DNA of 64,000 nt from Rhizobiales bacterium 62-17 (GTDB lineage Bacteria; Pseudomonadota; Alphaproteobacteria; Rhizobiales; Beijerinckiaceae). Positions within the stretch are counted from its first letter, which is position 1, and each line of letters starts with the position of its first letter. The stretch lies in assembly GCA_001898965.1 (NCBI GenBank), contig MKVW01000009.1, positions 842,853 to 906,852 on the forward strand. The letters are read 5' to 3'. The translations under genes and the position numbers were made by a program. A model generated the notes under the pieces. The model had not been told where the DNA came from, ran no database searches, and worked only from the letters and a program-made list of their open reading frames with translations. This document shows positions 61,228 to 64,000 of the stretch, one piece after another.

Positions 61228-62113
61228 TGCGTTGATCATCGGCGGCAGTTTCGCCGGCCTGTCCGCCGCCATGCAGCTCGCCCGCGCCAATCGCGCCGTT
61301 TGCGTCGTCGACGGCGGCGAACCGCGCAATCGCTTCGCGGCGGCCTCGCACGGCTTCTTCGGCCAGGATGGCATGCCGCCAGGTGAGATGTTGGCGCAGG
61401 CGCGCGGCAAGCTCGCCGCTTATCCGAGCGTCCGCTTCGTCGACGGACTGGCGCGTGAAGCGACAGTGGAAGGCGATGGCTTCGCCATCAAAGTCGATGG
61501 CGGGCCGTCCCTGATCAGCCGCAAGCTGGTGCTGGCTTTCGGTCTCAAGGATGATCTGCCCGATCTGCCGGGCTTGCGCGAACGGTGGGGCGCCACCGTC
61601 AATCATTGCCCCTATTGTCACGGCTATGAGTTTCTGCATCGCCCGCTCGGCGTGCTCAACCTGCATGCGCATTCCGCCTTTCAGGCGCAGCTCATCGCCG
61701 ATTGGGGACCGACGACATTCTTTCTCAATGGCGGTGCCAGGCCCGATGACGAGACATCGGCGCGTCTGGCCGCCCGCAATGTCACGATCGAACCGGAGAA
61801 AGTCGTCGCGCTCGAAGGCGAAAGTCCTGATCTGACGGGCGTGCGTCTTGCCGACGGCCGCTTTGTCGAGCTGGCCTCGCTTTTCGTTGCGCCGCGCACG
61901 TCATTTCAATGTCCGATCGCCGAGCAATTGGGCTGCGTGCTCGATGATGGGCCCTTGGGCCGCGTCATCCAGACCGATGCGACGAAACAGACGAGCGTGC
62001 CGGGCGTCTATGCGGCGGGTGATATCGCCAGGCCGATGCACAACGCCACCTTCGCCTCAGCCGATGGCGTAATGGCCGGCGCTGGCGTGCACCACGCATT
62101 GATCTTTGGCTAA
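61217..62113 (+). CDS. Thioredoxin-reductase-like NAD(P)/FAD oxidoreductase
   Basis: A 298-residue flavoprotein of the TrxB-like class-II pyridine nucleotide-disulfide oxidoreductase fold. FAD-binding GGSFAG (residues 9-14), a CPYC redox motif at 131-134 (TrxB has CATC) and the C-terminal GVYAAGDIARPMH NAD/FAD motif are intact. The changed CPYC motif and the absence of a thioredoxin gene suggest a specialised partner or substrate. Coupled to the Rrf2 regulator. Confidence 0.9.
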   Translation: MRYDALIIGGSFAGLSAAMQLARANRAVCVVDGGEPRNRFAAASHGFFGQDGMPPGEMLAQARGKLAAYPSVRFVDGLAREATVEGDGFAIKVDGGPSLISRKLVLAFGLKDDLPDLPGLRERWGATVNHCPYCHGYEFLHRPLGVLNLHAHSAFQAQLIADWGPTTFFLNGGARPDDETSARLAARNVTIEPEKVVALEGESPDLTGVRLADGRFVELASLFVAPRTSFQCPIAEQLGCVLDDGPLGRVIQTDATKQTSVPGVYAAGDIARPMHNATFASADGVMAGAGVHHALIFG

Positions 62114-63349
62114 TTACACGCCGTCGTTGGTCGCCACACGGCGGCCGTTGCGGCGCGAGGCATAGCTTGGCACCGGATCCTGCGCGAGGCCGCTGACGAC
62201 GACGATGCGGTTCACCTCGCCGCGCAGGAAGGCCTGCAGGAAACGGTTGTAGTCCTTGAAGGAGATGCAGCCGTTGGAATCGCCGCGCGGTCCCAGCATA
62301 TAGGTGTGCGCCAGAATGCCGGCGCGGCCGTGAATGGCGCCGCTGCCGCCGACCGGGTTCATGCGGATGGCGCGCACGCCGTGGAACAGCGCTTCGCGTT
62401 CGACGAGATTGTAGGTGCCGACCGGCGTCGGGCCTTGCATGCGCACATGCACGAAGCGCGGATCGTCCATCTTGTCGCCAAGGCCGGAATGGGCCTCGAG
62501 CACGTCGCCGTTCGGCATCGTCACCGTGCGCGCGACGATGTTGTAGACGGCGGTGCCGGCGGCGACCGTCGGATTAGGCGCTGGATTGACGCGCACGCTG
62601 GGGCGCAGATTGATGTCGGCTTCCGGTGAAGCATAGGCGAGCGCCGGGCCCGGCGCCGTCGCAGGCTGCGGATTGAACAGCTTTTCGAAGAAGGAGCGAT
62701 TGTCGGCGGCCTGTGTCGGCGCCGTCGCCGGCACGACCGTCGTCTGCGCCCGTTGCGTCTGTCTGCCGGCGCGGGTCTGCGGTTCGGGGAAACGCAATTC
62801 CGGCGGCCGCGGCACCGGCATGGGTACGTTCGGCAGCGGTTCCGGATCGAGCGTCGCCGGCTCCAGGGCGGCCACGGCCTGCGGTGCCGGTTCGGCCGGC
62901 GCGACTTCAACGGTTTGCAGGTCGGTTGGCAAGTCGGTCGACAGCTCGACCGGCGCTTCGGGGATGGCGCGCGCGATGCGGAAGCCAGGCGCCGGTGGTG
63001 CATCCTGGCGGAAGGCCATGATGCCAGCCGGCAGGGTCGGCGCCGGCTGCATCATCAAGGCATAGTCCTCGGCGGTCGCCGCGATCGCCCGGCGGGCGGG
63101 CGCAGCCGTCAGGGTCGGATCGATCGGCTGGTCCGGCGGAATGCTGCCGGTCACTTCATAGGAGACGCCGGGGGCGGGCGTGCTGGCGACGGTCAGGCCA
63201 AAAACACCGTTCTGGGTCGCCAGATGGCCGCCGATCCCGATCGAGGCGGCCAGAAGCGCGGAAAAGCCCACTGCTGAGAGAAACGTGCCGCGACGGGTCA
63301 GGCGATGGCGGTGCGGAACCGGGCCGCCTGAGACTGGGCTGGACTGCAT
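62114..63349 (-). CDS. Tlde1/DUF2778 L,D-transpeptidase-like protein
   Basis: A 411-residue protein with one hydrophobic N-terminal segment (about residues 24-45), a Pro/Ala/Glu-rich linker to about residue 270 and a C-terminal DUF2778 domain. The domain has the His340/His348 and Ser-Asn-Gly-Cys361 motif of L,D-transpeptidase-like enzymes that act on peptidoglycan. Related domains are known as T6SS effectors, but no T6SS or immunity gene is near, and the membrane segment suggests a housekeeping periplasmic enzyme. Its stop directly abuts that of the convergent oxidoreductase gene. Confidence 0.85.
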   Translation of the reverse strand: MQSSPVSGGPVPHRHRLTRRGTFLSAVGFSALLAASIGIGGHLATQNGVFGLTVASTPAPGVSYEVTGSIPPDQPIDPTLTAAPARRAIAATAEDYALMMQPAPTLPAGIMAFRQDAPPAPGFRIARAIPEAPVELSTDLPTDLQTVEVAPAEPAPQAVAALEPATLDPEPLPNVPMPVPRPPELRFPEPQTRAGRQTQRAQTTVVPATAPTQAADNRSFFEKLFNPQPATAPGPALAYASPEADINLRPSVRVNPAPNPTVAAGTAVYNIVARTVTMPNGDVLEAHSGLGDKMDDPRFVHVRMQGPTPVGTYNLVEREALFHGVRAIRMNPVGGSGAIHGRAGILAHTYMLGPRGDSNGCISFKDYNRFLQAFLRGEVNRIVVVSGLAQDPVPSYASRRNGRRVATNDGV

Positions 63350-63566
63350 AGGATTTGACTCAACAGAGACACAAACTTTAATCGCAGCTCATTCAGCGCC
63401 CGTTTGGTTAATCTTCGATAAAGTCCAGGCTTATCTCTGGCTTTTTGCTGTCCAGACAGGGCATGGAATGGCCCTAAACCGGCCGATGGACCCTTCGTCA
63501 CATTCTGGCTGTCACCCGCCCGTGCCATAGAGCGCGCCAATTCCTCGTAAAACTGCCTTTGGTTCC

Positions 63567-64000
63567 ATGATCCGCCTCGACAACATCAGCAAACAGAACG
63601 GCCACCAGATTCTCTTCATCGAGGCTTCGGCCGTGCTGTTGAAGGGCGAAAAAGTCGGCCTCGTCGGGCCGAACGGCGCCGGCAAGACCACTTTGTTCCG
63701 GATGATAACCGGCCAGGAGCTGCCCGACGAAGGCCAGGTCGGCGTCGATCGCGGCACCACCATCGGCTATTTCAGCCAGGATGTCGGCGAAATGTCCGGC
63801 CGCAGCGCCGTCGCCGAAGTGATGGACGGCGCCGGCCCGGTCTCCGTCGTCGCCGCGGAGCTGAAGGAACTGGAAACCGCCATGGTCGATCCCGACCGGG
63901 CCGATGAGATGGAAAGCCTGATCGAGCGCTACGGCGAGGTGCAGGCCCGCTTCGAGGAGCTCGACGGCTATGCGCTCGACGGGCGCGCCCGCGAAGTGCT
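63567..64000 (+). CDS. ABC-F family ATP-binding protein (3' truncated)
   Basis: Only the first 144 residues are in the window; ABC-F proteins are about 530-620 residues with two ATPase domains. Walker A GPNGAGKT is at residues 34-41. The following stretch (GYFSQDVGEM..., RADEMESLIERYGEVQARFEELDGYALDGRAREVL) is the inter-domain arm region. ABC-F proteins bind ribosomes and modulate translation or antibiotic resistance. The 217 bp upstream hold no other gene. Subtype (EttA, Uup, YheS) cannot be settled from the fragment. Confidence 0.85.
   Translation, partial: MIRLDNISKQNGHQILFIEASAVLLKGEKVGLVGPNGAGKTTLFRMITGQELPDEGQVGVDRGTTIGYFSQDVGEMSGRSAVAEVMDGAGPVSVVAAELKELETAMVDPDRADEMESLIERYGEVQARFEELDGYALDGRAREV

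Noticed and set aside
62306..63277. Plus-strand frames over the Tlde1 gene
   Set aside because: No start signal or family match; low-complexity Ala/Arg composition mirrors the Pro/Ala linker on the other strand.

Overview
The window is GC-rich, densely coded DNA, almost certainly chromosomal and from an alphaproteobacterium of the Hyphomicrobiales (Rhizobiales). The inference rests on the urt-ure gene order, several Bug/TctC-type solute receptors, a Tlde1/DUF2778 protein and dispersed 'GTCATTGCGAG...CTCGCAATGAC' palindromes. The genus cannot be named from sequence alone. No rRNA, tRNA, CRISPR array, phage or transposase gene was seen.

Layout. 0-1.5 kb: a 5'-truncated D-2-hydroxyacid dehydrogenase and an SDR protein, both lacking a canonical catalytic residue. 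1.6-13.0 kb (minus): a continuous nitrogen-acquisition block urtABCDE-ureDAB-ureC-(ABM protein)-ureEFG-tautomerase. It reads from a textbook sigma-54 promoter and has a strong hairpin between urtA and urtB. 13.3-16.1 kb: malate synthase G and a RidA protein. 16.2-30.5 kb: TctA/TctB permease genes, a MarR regulator, an ABC solute receptor, an isochorismatase-like hydrolase, two tandem 87%-identical Bug receptors, a DMT exporter, an ABC-2 exporter, a cresol-dehydrogenase-like flavoprotein with its own Bug receptor, an AraC regulator and a further Bug receptor.

30.6-40.4 kb: two divergent catabolic operons around a perfect 10-7-10 palindrome. Leftward lie LLM flavin monooxygenase, MarR, rhodanese, an enamidase-like amidohydrolase, ornithine-cyclodeaminase-like and GST genes. 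Rightward lie an FAH-family hydrolase, a gentisate-dioxygenase-like cupin and a NitT/TauT-type ABC importer. 40.4-42.3 kb: an IclR regulator divergent from another TctC-like receptor, with duplicated operator-like elements between them.

42.4-60 kb: a probable aromatic meta-cleavage locus. It holds an FAD aromatic hydroxylase, a two-subunit LigA/LigB-type extradiol dioxygenase with hydratase, aldolase and acylating acetaldehyde dehydrogenase, a split TRAP transporter and a GntR/HutC regulator. A second operon encodes an alpha/beta (C-C) hydrolase, RidA, HyuA and HyuB/ketone-carboxylase-like proteins (HyuB with a zinc-ribbon-like tail) and a dienelactone hydrolase. Both operons carry the same TATAG-type motif upstream, suggesting one GntR regulon. 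An isocitrate-lyase/PEP-mutase-family gene follows. 60.2-64 kb: a secreted small protein, an Rrf2 regulator with an NAD(P)/FAD oxidoreductase, a Tlde1 L,D-transpeptidase-like protein and the start of an ABC-F ATPase.

The most novel-looking systems are the enamidase/LLM/gentisate-type divergon and the GntR-linked meta-cleavage plus HyuAB-like carboxylase cluster. Their substrates cannot be assigned from sequence alone.
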